A stretch of DNA of 64,000 nucleotides, taken from Annulohypoxylon bovei var. microspora. Lineage: Eukaryota > Ascomycota > Sordariomycetes > Xylariales > Hypoxylaceae. Location of the stretch: assembly GCA_022836615.1 (NCBI GenBank), contig MU405217.1, positions 124,001 to 188,000 on the forward strand, in the 5' to 3' direction. How positions within the stretch are numbered: the stretch's first letter is position 1; every line of letters starts with the position of its first letter. The notes below the pieces were generated by a model. The model was given only the letters and a program-made list of their open reading frames with translations, ran no database searches and was not told where the DNA came from. This document shows, one piece after another, positions 22,155-31,918 of the stretch. The position numbers and the translations under genes are program-made.

Positions 22155-23954
22155 GGTGACGGAGACTTGATGAATAGTCGATTAAGAATGTGCGCGGCGC
22201 TGGCCCGTTTTAACTCTAAACCTCTAGTAAACCCTTCGGCTACACACTAACAAGAAAAAAGAGGATTTAGTGTCGCCGAGTATGAGATCGTTCGAAGCCA
22301 GCACACTTGTGGAGCTCAAAAGCGACCGAGACTTTGATCGCAGCTAGGTGAATCGCTCTTGACATATCTATATGTACGAATAAGTACATGGACATTGATG
22401 GGTACCACCTATTCGGCACTCACACCTGACACGGCGTTCATGCCCCTCATATTCCAGTACACCCCGGTAATATACTTGGGTATCCAGGTCACTCCCAATT
22501 GGCCCCTCATTTGGCTGCATCTTCATATCTCCGGTATCCTCAGTCGGGAAATGAATGATATCTTCGCCAGACCGGCCATTTACTAGGAGAATCCGCGATC
22601 ATTCGGAATAAGGGGTTTGCCACGACCTATGCTCATACGTCACAGTCTAGACAGGCTGCACGAATATGTGCTGTGGTGGCTATACTGACTGTTCTACAGC
22701 ATTTCTAAAATTTACGCAATTTTAACATAAGCCAAGCTCCACTGATATATGTAGGTAGGCGGATATAAGGGCCTCTTTGGATGTCACACCCGTCCATGTC
22801 TCAGATCTTCGCCACGAGTTACCGTCTCTCAAAATCTGAACGAGGAACATAGCGCACTAGCTTCATCTATGGTGAGCGAGACATAGACACGATCAGTAAC
22901 CAAAGTCAGCCTTGACGCATCTTTAGACATCTCGCTTAACTGTAGCGCGGAATCGTTCCCCTAGCACCTCACCTTTTTAGTTTCCAACTTCAAAACGGCC
23001 TAGTATACTTCTTCGTCTGGAGACCCCGCAAAATTTTGAATTAGTTCCTGCTTTTCAAGAGAACCAAGGTCGCATGTAATACTGTAAAAGTACTAATACT
23101 TGGAGAGACACTACCTATGAAGCTACGGTATAACTTTGTCGTAGCACGAACTTCGCTAGTTATCTTATTCTCGTTCGGCAGTGTAGGATCAGTTGAAAGG
23201 ATACCTAGTCGAGAGACAAACATGAAGTTACTACGTCGAAAGTACGCTAGTTTGATAGATTACCTAGTGTTAAACGATAATAAATGCAGACTCACCAAGA
23301 TCGCACTCATTTTATAATTGATATCAGTTGTATTACACCTCAATACGGAATACTGATTGTGGTATTGAATAATTATCCCTGAACATAGTTAGATATGTCT
23401 TAACTTATTTACAATATCGTAATGTTGAAACTTCTTATTAGATTTAATTAGGACTTTATAGCTATGAGCTGATGTTTTAAAATGGGGAAGAACTACGGTC
23501 TCGGGTGCAAGATCTGCCTGTTGTGTAATGATAACCTCGTATTTCATTTCAAGTTTAGAGGCGGAACCACTAGGACAATCGAGGGTGTAAAGGGGTGGTC
23601 ATCAGCGATATATGCTTTGCTGATTAAACAACCAAGTCATTGTCCATTGCTTCTCTTCGTCGGGATGTGGTAATCGGATGGCCGTCAACGGTGTTCGTAG
23701 ATAACCCCTTACCCATATATGCTATAAGGACATGCGGCACCATGCTCATATATCTGATATCAAGTCATCCTTACTATGCCACCAGGCATCTTCATAAAGC
23801 ATCGCACCTAGTCAACACACCTAATTGACTAGCTCCAGGCGTATGCTTTTTCCGATATTTTTCAGATCACGAAGACCATCGACCATCTGACCAACCCCCA
23901 CGATAACGCAACAGAGTATGTTGCTCCTTCGCATGCCTGATACCCGCGACCTCG
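22155..23954. other. 1.8 kb spacer between aldehyde dehydrogenase and NAA38 genes
   Basis: No convincing gene. Several 60-75-codon frames are present but show no domain or codon pattern. The region must contain the aldehyde dehydrogenase promoter (right after 22154) and the NAA38 3' region. The part 23,330-23,480 is strongly AT-rich. Confidence 0.45.
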
Positions 23955-24401
23955 TCACCGGTGACCATAAATGTCCTTTCTGTCGAATATCGATCGGCTT
24001 TTAACCTGGCTCGCGAATTCCTCGACCTCCATCTTGACGATGTGTTCACCGGGGACTACGACGAGGCCCAAATAACGCGACGTCATGTCCGCGGTCACCA
24101 CATCGTTGCCGGAGTCCGATGCTGCGGCCGCGGCGGCAGCTTCGGCGAGTTTTTGTTGCGACGGCTGCCGGTACTCGTAGCAGAGCGATAGGACGACGTT
24201 GCTATGCTGTGTAGACCTATGTTAGCATCCATGTAACTCTAATACGCCGAAAAAGGCATGGGATAGTATAGGACCTACAGTATCGGTGCATTTGAATGTC
24301 CCCATGAACAGTCGCCCATCTGTCGTGTAGATGCGCAAGTTCTTGTTGAGGAGCGACTTGAGGAATGTCTCGGCCTCTGTCTTTTCGGCATTGTCCCCCA
24401 T
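23955..24401 (-). CDS. NAA38: LSM-fold protein, NatC auxiliary subunit Naa38/Mak31-like
   Basis: Exons 24401-24279 and 24206-23955 (72-nt intron) give 124 residues. The Sm1 motif is LNKNLRIYTTDGRLFMGTFKCTDT, cut by the intron after CTDT; the protein continues HSNVVLSLCYEYR. The Sm2 motif is RYLGLVVPGEHIVKMEVEEF. This long Sm2 version is typical of LSMD1/Naa38, the small subunit of the NatC N-terminal acetyltransferase, rather than of U6 or mRNA-decay Lsm proteins. An Ala-rich insert separates the two motifs. The start is the weakest point: ATG 24401 is the only in-frame Met close to the fold, but a further upstream exon (for instance from the ATG at 24610) cannot be excluded. Head to head with RAD2. 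Confidence 0.83.
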
Positions 24402-24807
24402 GACGACAGACTGTGGTCCTGAATAGATCGTCACAATATCGTCAGATTTTATTGGAGGACAGATTAAACACTTGATAATCAGAATAATTGTTCCTGCATC
24501 GATGGGAGGATATACAGAGGGGCAGACATTGTAGGGCTTATCGATAAGAACCATGCAGCCACTTTAAAAGTCGCGGTTGCCGTCGCGGTGCGGCGTCGAG
24601 TCATCGTCATTACCCTCCATTGTTCATAGCGTCTTACTCCAGGCAACAACTCCTCTAAAAGTTCAAGCTTTAATTCAATTTTTGTCTATAGCATCTAAAT
24701 TTTCACTATTCACAATGCGACCACACTTAGATTTTACATGAGTGTTCCTTTTTCCATGGCACTAAATAGATTGCGTGTATCCGTGAATCTCCGAATCCTA
24801 CAGCATC
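24402..24807. promoter_or_regulatory. Divergent promoter region between NAA38 and RAD2
   Basis: About 400 bp separate the two start codons, so both promoters must share this stretch unless NAA38 has an upstream exon. An open frame reads into it from NAA38. No TATA box stands out on the RAD2 side. Confidence 0.4.
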
Positions 24808-27800
24808 ATGGGTGTGAACGGCCTCTGGACCGTAGTGCAACCCTGCGCGCGACCCACGAACCTCGCGACGCTCAACCGCAAGCGGCTCGCCGTCGACGCC
24901 TCGATCTGGATCTACCAGTTCCTCAAAGCCGTGCGCGACAAGGAGGGCAACGCCTTGCGCAACTCCCACGTCGTCGGCTTCTTCCGCCGCATATGCAAGC
25001 TGCTGTGGTTCGGCATCCGGCCCGTGTTCGTGTTCGACGGCGGCGCGCCCGCGCTGAAGAGGCAGACTATTAGGAGTCGGAAACAGAGGAGAGAGGGTAG
25101 GAGAGAAGATGCGGTGAGAACGGCGGGGAAGCTGCTGGCGGTGCAGATGCAGAGGATGGCGGAGGAGGAGGATGAGAAGAGGAAGAGGAGAGTAGAGCAG
25201 GGGAGACCGGAGAGGGAGGAGCCTGCCGAGGAGATTCCCGATGCTGAGAATTTGGTCTACGTGGATGAGCTAGGGATGAACCAAGCCGAACGCCAGAAAA
25301 ACAGGAAGTTCTACAAGCAGGATGCATATCATCTTCCAGACCTAGATGGCGGCCTCCAAAACATGGGCCAGCCGGGTGACCCACGCATCATGAGTATTGA
25401 GGAGCTAGAAGAGTACGCGAGACAGTTTAACAGCGGTGAGGATATCAACATTTACGATTTCAGCAAGATCGACTTTGAGGGCGAGTTCTTTAGGAGCCTG
25501 CCGCCTGTCGATAGGTATAATATTCTTAATGCTGCCAGAATCCGAAGTCGATTGAGGATGGGTCTAAGCAAGGAACAATTAGATGGCATGTTCCCCGATA
25601 GGATGGCGTTCTCAAAGTTCCAGATCGAGAGAGTGCGAGAGCGCAATCATTTGACGCAGCGACTCATGCAGGAAGCCGGCATGACCGGAACTGATCTCAC
25701 GCTGGCGAAGAATGCGCGAATAGCCGGGGAAAAGGACCGCGAATACATCCTAGTCAAGAATGATGGGGCTGAAGGTGGATGGGCCCTTGGTGTTGTAAGC
25801 AGAGAGAGAGATCGCGGAGAGATGCATAAGCCTATCGATGTGGATGCTCTGGATTTCCAATACCAGACTAAGGAGGAGGATGACGAGTGGGAAGATGAAG
25901 ATGATTTTGAGGATGTTCCTATCGAAGGCGTAAACCGATTACCTAAAACTCGAGCTGACTCTCAAGCTTTCATTGACGAGGATGAAGATTCGCTTTTTGT
26001 TGGGGGAAATACCGCAAACGATCTTGATGATCTTTTCGAGGCGCAGAATGGGGAGGAAAATCTTCTCATAGATGATGAGGATGAGGATCTTAATCGAGCT
26101 ATTGCTCTATCCCTTAGGAATCAACACGGAAAAACTTCACTAGAACACGAAGAGGTGGAAGAAGAGGAGGAAGCATTTGAAGATGTTCCTGCCCCCGAAT
26201 GGACACAAAAAGCTGTTGTGCAATCAAAGCCAATCGCATCTACAAGTGGTAGCATGATTGCGCATATTGTGAACAATAGGGCCAATGCAGCTATATCGAA
26301 ACCTGCACCTAGGCCTGTGCCAGAACGACGAAATAGTAATGAGAGCAGCGATAGCGATGTTGATCTACGAGCAGCCTTATCATCAAAGAGAAAGAAGAAG
26401 GCCCTAGTCTTCAAGCAACCTATTGCGCCTGCGGTTTCCAATGTGAAGAATCCGTTTGATGGACCTTTGCCGTTTGAGAAATTAGACTGGAAATCTAGCA
26501 TTTTCTCAAAGAAAGATAAACAGGTGCCCGCTAAAGCCCCTGAGAAGGAGGTTAATATGGAACCAAACTCCGACGATGAACTTGCTGGTGGATTTGTGCG
26601 GGATGCTGATGAAGGTAAAGCACAGGAGAGCAAAGCGCAAGAGAACATAGATCATGGAAGCGAGGAAGCACGTCCACTCCCACCATGGATGATGCAGAAT
26701 GAGTCGGATATCCGCGTGTCTCTCAAAGCTCAAAGAACAATTGAGAATGAAATTAACGAACAAGATCGAGAAGCCGCATTCGAGGAGGAAAAGAGACGAC
26801 GCAAAGATGTAATAATCGAGATTGAATCTTCCGATGACGAAAGCGATGTTCAAATTATCGAAGCACCCCCGCAACCCCATCAGAAAAGTCCTGCGCATGC
26901 AGAGGAGAAGCCAAGTACACCACGGTTGTCTCCCGCCACCTTAATAAGAGTTGATCCCCCAATTGCGGACGAGGAAGATCAAATTGAGGACACGCGACAC
27001 GCAGATGCTATACAAGAACAAATCACTTCTGAAGTAGAGGCAATGGATGATACAGTGCCTAGTGCAGAATCACGGTCCAAATCAGCCTCGCCAGACCCAG
27101 AATTCGAAGAAGTTGAGATTATGCAACCTCCGGATGAGCCCATTAGTAATGACAATATTGCTCAAGCAGAATCTCCAGAGCCGATATTCGAAGATATTGA
27201 TGTTCCTGCACCGGAAGCCGTCAAAAAACCCGATACATCAGAAATTGCGGCTGGAGATGCCAATGAGGTTATTTTCGGTGATGACTTTGACGACAACGAA
27301 TTCAGCGATCCCGAGGAAGAAGAGCTACTGGTTCAAATGGCGGAAGAAGCACAAGAACACGCGCGCTTCGCTAGTCAACTAAACCATAAATCCGAGAAAG
27401 AGAATCAGGAAACCTATGAGCAGGAACTCAAAGCGTTACGGTCACAGCAGAAGAAGGACCGGAGAGATGCGGACGAGGTCACCCAGGTTATGATCACTGA
27501 ATGTCAAGCTCTATTGCGATTTTTTGGTATTCCCTATGTCACTGCACCAATGGAAGCCGAAGCTCAATGCGCCGAACTGGTAAAACTTGGTTTAGTTGAC
27601 GGCATAGTGACAGACGACTCGGATACCTTCCTGTTTGGCGGCACGCGGGTGTACAAAAACATGTTTAATAGCAACAAATTTGTTGAGTGCTATCTCGGGT
27701 CCGATCTAGAGAAGGAACTCTCGCTCTCTCGCGAACAGTTGATATCACTTGCCCAATTACTGGGCTCTGACTACACGGAAGGTCTTCCGGGAGTTGGACC

Positions 27801-28578
27801 GGTGACCGCCGTCGAGATCCTCTCCGAGTTTCCCGGTAGGGACGGGCTCACGAAGTTTCGAGATTGGTGGCAGGACGTCCAGATTAACAGCCGGCCCAAG
27901 GAAGCGGACCAGAAGTCGGTGTTCCGGAGGAAGTTCCGGAAGTCGCAGGGCACGAAGCTGTTCCTTCCTCCCGGATTCCCGAGCCCGGCCGTGTTCGAGG
28001 CGTATCTGCGTCCGGAGGTCGATAGTGACGCAGAGCAGTTTCAGTGGGGTGTCCCTGACGTGGCAGGGCTGCGCCAGTTCCTCATGAGCACGATTGGGTG
28101 GAGCGAGGACCGCACCGATGAAGTTCTCGTTCCGGTGATTAGGGATATGCACCGTCGCGAGGCGGAAGGCACGCAGAGCAATATTACTAGATACTTCGAA
28201 GGGGGCGTTGGTGTTGGGGCTAAGGAGGCGTTTGCCCCCAGGCAGAGGGTCCAGGGGAGCAAGCGAATGGCACAGGCGGTTAACAAGCTTCGCGCGAAAG
28301 CTGTAGTTGATGGGAACGCTACTACTGCTACGGGAGCAGGTGACGATGCTGCCGCCGAGGACGAGAGTCTTGCTCCACCGTCCGGACGGCGGAAGAGGAA
28401 GGCTACAAATACGATTACGATTGATGACGATGATGATGACTACGTCGATGGCGAACCTACTGGGAATGGAAACGGGCAGGATAAGGATAAGGATAGCGGG
28501 AACGGCGTTCGGAAGGCTGCGGGCAGGCAAAAGGGCAAAGGCGTGAAGAGGGGGAAGAGGGCTAAGGCGTCTACATGA
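24808..28578 (+). CDS. RAD2: DNA repair endonuclease Rad2/XPG
   Basis: A single exon of 1256 residues. The XPG N-domain starts at Met1 (MGVNGLWTVVQPC) with metal-binding Asp30 (AVDASIW) and Asp77 (FVFDGG). A long acidic, mostly disordered spacer (about 110-880) is typical of Rad2/XPG and separates it from FEN1 and Exo1. The I-domain holds Glu916 and Glu918 (MEAEAQC), Asp937 and Asp939 (TDDSDTF), and Asp988 (LGSDYTEG), followed by the GLPGVGPVTA helix-hairpin. A QSNITRYF sequence at 1123-1130 fits a PCNA-interaction motif. The C-terminus is basic (RQKGKGVKRGKRAK), a likely nuclear signal. The enzyme makes the 3' incision in nucleotide excision repair, in the nucleus. All catalytic residues are intact and the length is normal for filamentous fungi. 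Confidence 0.96.
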   Translation: MGVNGLWTVVQPCARPTNLATLNRKRLAVDASIWIYQFLKAVRDKEGNALRNSHVVGFFRRICKLLWFGIRPVFVFDGGAPALKRQTIRSRKQRREGRREDAVRTAGKLLAVQMQRMAEEEDEKRKRRVEQGRPEREEPAEEIPDAENLVYVDELGMNQAERQKNRKFYKQDAYHLPDLDGGLQNMGQPGDPRIMSIEELEEYARQFNSGEDINIYDFSKIDFEGEFFRSLPPVDRYNILNAARIRSRLRMGLSKEQLDGMFPDRMAFSKFQIERVRERNHLTQRLMQEAGMTGTDLTLAKNARIAGEKDREYILVKNDGAEGGWALGVVSRERDRGEMHKPIDVDALDFQYQTKEEDDEWEDEDDFEDVPIEGVNRLPKTRADSQAFIDEDEDSLFVGGNTANDLDDLFEAQNGEENLLIDDEDEDLNRAIALSLRNQHGKTSLEHEEVEEEEEAFEDVPAPEWTQKAVVQSKPIASTSGSMIAHIVNNRANAAISKPAPRPVPERRNSNESSDSDVDLRAALSSKRKKKALVFKQPIAPAVSNVKNPFDGPLPFEKLDWKSSIFSKKDKQVPAKAPEKEVNMEPNSDDELAGGFVRDADEGKAQESKAQENIDHGSEEARPLPPWMMQNESDIRVSLKAQRTIENEINEQDREAAFEEEKRRRKDVIIEIESSDDESDVQIIEAPPQPHQKSPAHAEEKPSTPRLSPATLIRVDPPIADEEDQIEDTRHADAIQEQITSEVEAMDDTVPSAESRSKSASPDPEFEEVEIMQPPDEPISNDNIAQAESPEPIFEDIDVPAPEAVKKPDTSEIAAGDANEVIFGDDFDDNEFSDPEEEELLVQMAEEAQEHARFASQLNHKSEKENQETYEQELKALRSQQKKDRRDADEVTQVMITECQALLRFFGIPYVTAPMEAEAQCAELVKLGLVDGIVTDDSDTFLFGGTRVYKNMFNSNKFVECYLGSDLEKELSLSREQLISLAQLLGSDYTEGLPGVGPVTAVEILSEFPGRDGLTKFRDWWQDVQINSRPKEADQKSVFRRKFRKSQGTKLFLPPGFPSPAVFEAYLRPEVDSDAEQFQWGVPDVAGLRQFLMSTIGWSEDRTDEVLVPVIRDMHRREAEGTQSNITRYFEGGVGVGAKEAFAPRQRVQGSKRMAQAVNKLRAKAVVDGNATTATGAGDDAAAEDESLAPPSGRRKRKATNTITIDDDDDDYVDGEPTGNGNGQDKDKDSGNGVRKAAGRQKGKGVKRGKRAKAST

Positions 28579-29749
28579 AACTCTTGTTCTTGATATACCG
28601 CCATATATAATTGGTTGTTACAGAGCATAGTGCCTTGCGGGTTGGAACTGCGAGACACTTGTAAATGTTAATTGGAAAGTCGTCTGTATAATGCTATAGG
28701 ATGACGTCTGCCCCCTTAACGAGATCTCCCCGATTGATACGTGCTGTAATATGACATTAGAGAATTCGGGACTTGCCTTTAGGTTGACAACGACATATAG
28801 TGTTAGAAGATTCTAGCTATGGAAGTCTTCCAAGCTCCCAATACGACATATTTCTAATAATCATTGTTTAGGTATACAGCATCCAACTCTATGTGCCTCG
28901 GACAACAAATAGGGGTGAGTGTGGGGGTGTAACTAATTCGCTTGTCCTTACTACTACGCGCATCACATCCAACACCCACGATATAAATGACAAAAAAAAT
29001 CGACCCGGGAATTATCAACTAAGGCATGTGTCAAGACCTAATAAGGCGGGAAGAGAAGTTTAAAAGATCTTGTTTCCAAGCAACAAAGGTCACTGCACTT
29101 TATACTTTGCACCCAAACCTGCATTGATCACCGCCTGCCCAGTCCGAAATTTTGGCGGTTGGCTGATTACGCCCCTCCCAAAACTTTTATAAATACCTGG
29201 CCTCCCTCCTAGTTTTTCGATCTTTTTTCTTCCTTTCTTCTTCATACTTACCTTGTTCCGCGCACCTCAGCTCAAGCATCGGGGTTCGCATGGGGAGAGA
29301 CCTGCATTGCACATCGCGGAGTCGACCCTCTTCTATTATCCCTCGTGGATCGTAGGGAGCGCAATTTTTGATTTCATAAACACTGGTTTTCGTTATGGTC
29401 GATGCCTTGAGCATTGCCATGAGGAAGATGCAATATGATTAACTCCACGTGCCATTAATTATGGACAATACAATATTGCATCGAACTACGAATATCTATC
29501 TATCTAGATGTAGAGTTGGTAACCAGGCGTGCAAGGCTCCTAAACACCAAATTTAAGACAACTACACTATTAGAACTATGCATTCACGTTGACAAGTGAG
29601 ATATTACCATCGCATTTGTCCTAATTATCTCCTAAAAAAAATCCCGTGGTTCGCCCAAAGCCTGTTTCTTCAGCCTCGTACGTACACGCAATGTAATTCT
29701 AGTTATTCGGCTCAACAACAACAAAAATAAAAATAATTCAAAATAATTC

Positions 29750-29754
29750 AAAAA
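29750..29754 (-). terminator. RNA polymerase III terminator of tRNA-Val
   Basis: Five T residues on the minus strand, 38 nt beyond the discriminator base of the tRNA. This is the first run of at least five Ts downstream, long enough for fungal polymerase III termination. A second T run follows further on, near 29724-29735. Confidence 0.6.
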
Positions 29755-29760
29755 GCAATG

Positions 29761-29785
29761 GGAAGGAACTCACGTAGTTCCTTCC
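29761..29785. repeat. Perfect inverted repeat in the tRNA-Val trailer
   Basis: Arms ggaaggaact (29761-29770) and agttccttcc (29776-29785) are exactly complementary over 10 bp, with a 5-nt loop (cacgt). It lies between the tRNA 3' end (29792) and the T run, so any polymerase III precursor would carry it as a stable hairpin. Confidence 0.8.
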
Positions 29786-29791
29786 TGGTTT

Positions 29792-29913
29792 TGATCGACG
29801 CAGGGATCGAACCTGCGACCTTCTGTGTACCTATAATCTACTATCGTGATGTGTTATACACCAGACATGTGTAAATTGTAAGACAGACGTGATAACCACT
29901 ACACCAGTCGACC
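29792..29913 (-). tRNA. tRNA-Val (anticodon UAC) with a 49-nt intron
   Basis: The minus strand folds into a cloverleaf. The acceptor stem GGTCGAC pairs with GTCGATC (one G-T pair), followed by discriminator A at 29792. The D-arm contains an A-box TGGTGTAGTGG, and the T-arm GCAGGTTCGATCCCTGC contains a perfect B-box. The anticodon stem TCTGT/ACAGA encloses the loop C-T-TAC-A, with the anticodon at 29880-29878. An intron at 29876-29828 sits one base 3' of the anticodon, the standard position for nuclear tRNA introns. Mature length is 73 nt. The UAC anticodon reads GUA codons. Confidence 0.92.
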
Positions 29914-30647
29914 CATAGATGGTCCAAGTCTACTAGAGACTTGAGCCAGTTCTGGAATGGGAAATTCGGCCGTTACTCTCCAATAAGTATGTGGAATGAC
30001 TAGATACGGTACTACACAGTTAGTGTTAGGTAAGTTGGGATGGCTGGCTGGCTAGCTAGCCTCAAAGTTCAGACTATGAATAGCTACGGCCCTATGATAG
30101 GTAAAAACAATTCCGGACCTTTAATCTAATCATCTTAACTTCAATGGCTTGAAATGTTTGATCACCTGTAGAGTTACTAAGGCCACAACTATATACCGAG
30201 TGGTACATTGTTTGATCAAGCACGAGTATGTTTTCAGGCTAAGGCGAGCGTATTGTACTGAAAAAGAACATGGAATTTAACCTTGAGATGTGTTTAAGGC
30301 AAATACTGAGGCACCTTAGATACTATGAACCTCGCCCAAAAGATGGTGCGCCGACTATAAATTTACTTAGCAATGAAGTCAATGTAGACTACCTCCCTTC
30401 CAGTCCCTTCCGTATATCAATTCGCTCTTTCCCTCTGTGATGCCGTCGAACTCGATTGAATATTACGGCGAAGAAGGTGCGGTCCATGCCGGTGCGGAAG
30501 GTACATACATAGGTACCTATCGATAAGAAACCGAGATTGCAAACTGTAGGTAGGTGTGCGCGAGAACTTTCAGCCAGCTGGAATTGAGCCTAACCTAAAA
30601 TATTAGCCCACTAAATATTGCGGCATCGATCCATCGTAAGAAAAACC
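29914..30647. other. Spacer between tRNA-Val and RRF1
   Basis: 734 bp, AT-rich, with no gene seen. It contains the 5' flank of the tRNA gene and the RRF1 promoter. Short direct GGCTGGCTGGCTAGCTAGC-like runs occur near 30042-30060. Confidence 0.4.
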
Positions 30648-31598
30648 ATGCGAAATACGGCTGCCAGAACCCTTCTGCGGCAGAGCATTGCTCGTCCTGA
30701 GCTCTCCAGAGCGTCGGTCATCCCAATTGACCCAATTGACGAGAGAACTACGTAGACTGACCCTCACCGAAGCAGCCAAGATGTAGTTCTCCGACCGCGC
30801 CTCGCAGCGACCGGCCAGAAACTTTTCCCTCGACAATGCCTTCGCCAGCTCTCCGCCCCGAGCCCGTCCCTGCTCCTCGGCCCGCGCGCCTTCCACACGT
30901 CGGCGCAGCATTGTAAGGCCAAGCCCCGCGAGGTCAGCAAGGGCAAGCAGAACAGGCCGGCCCCGCCCCCGCCCCCGCCTCCATCCGACGGCGGCGGCGG
31001 CAGCAGGCACCCGGCGGCGAACGGCGAGTCGCCGCTCGACTTCGCGGACGTCGAGTCGCGGGTGCAGTGGCAGAGCGAGCACTTCACGGCGGTGATGAAG
31101 AAGCTGCGGTCGGGGGGCCGGTTCAACCCGGACGTGGTGGGGGCGCTGCGCGTGCAGCCGGACCGCAAGGAGAGCGCGACGTACCCGCTGAAGGAGCTGG
31201 CGGCCATCGTGCCGCAGGGCGGGCGCGCCATCTCGATCCTCGCGCACGAGGAGGCCTACGTCAAGCCCATCATGAGCGCCGTCCAGGCCAGCGCCGACTT
31301 CAACCAGCAGCCGCAGCGCGTGCCCGACAACGACCTCGAGCTGCTCCTCAAGATCGAGCCCGAGAGCAAGGACGACCTGCTCAAGCGCGCCAAGGCCACC
31401 TTCACCGAGTGGCGCGACAGGCTCCGCAGCATACGCCACAAGCGCGACAAGACGCACACCACCTGGCTCCGCGGCAACGTCATAGGGCCCGATCTCAAGC
31501 GCACGGCTGACAAGGAGCTCGACAAGCTCATCAAGGCTAAGATGACGGAGATCGACAGTGCCGAGAAGGATATACTTAAGGCTGTCAAGTCAGAGTGA
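30648..31598 (+). CDS. RRF1: Mitochondrial ribosome recycling factor
   Basis: The body is an open frame from 30756 to 31598. The residues from LDFADVESRVQWQSEHF onward are an RRF fold: VQPDRKESATYPLKELAAI, GRAISILAHEEAYVKPI, and the three-helix-bundle end (ERAKATFTEWRDRLRSIRHKRDK-type helix, then DKELDKLIKAKMTEIDSAEKDILKAV). RRF splits post-termination ribosomes, here in the mitochondrial matrix. An ATG at 30648 starts MRNTAARTLLRQSIARPEL, a clear presequence, in the same frame, but a TAG at 30753-30755 lies between it and the body. An intron must remove it; lengths divisible by three are required, and 30713-30775 (ending GAAGCAG after a CTGAC branch) is my best guess, with a poor donor (GTCGGT). 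A Pro/Gly-rich linker (about 30,957-31,020) precedes the fold. The exon limits are unresolved. Confidence 0.82.
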
Positions 31599-31918
31599 GG
31601 TCGGAGATAGCTGGAGATTTAAACGTTTTGCTGTGTAGGTAGGTATCTTAGGAAGCCAGAATGCGCGTGAAAAAGTGCAGAGAGCAGACAATCAATAAAA
31701 AAAGGTCGGTACAACAGTCCATGGAAATGTGCATGTATTTGCGTAATATAGATGTACACTAGACCGTATGTGTTTTGTTTTTTACAAGCGTCTCCTCTCG
31801 TGACGGTATAGAGAAGACCTAGAGCTAGAATCCAGAGCTACCTTTTCGAACTCTACGCATCTTCGTCTTGGTAGAGCAGAACTCGGGTATAGTTAGACGT
31901 AATCTAATCCCCAAGTCA
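31599..31918. other. Convergent spacer between RRF1 and the RGG-rich gene
   Basis: A 320-bp 3'-to-3' spacer with no other feature. Confidence 0.4.

Larger units (their letters stand above)
28579..29791. other. Spacer between RAD2 and tRNA-Val
   Basis: 1.2 kb with no convincing protein gene. It holds the RAD2 3' region and a promoter-looking block: TATAAATA at 29188-29195 followed by a pyrimidine-rich run to about 29250, but only a 20-codon frame after it. The end carries the tRNA trailer elements described separately. Confidence 0.45.

Noticed and set aside
30603..31457. 284-codon minus-strand frame opposite RRF1
   Set aside because: Antisense shadow caused by the GC-rich RRF1 body, which has a clear family match on the plus strand.
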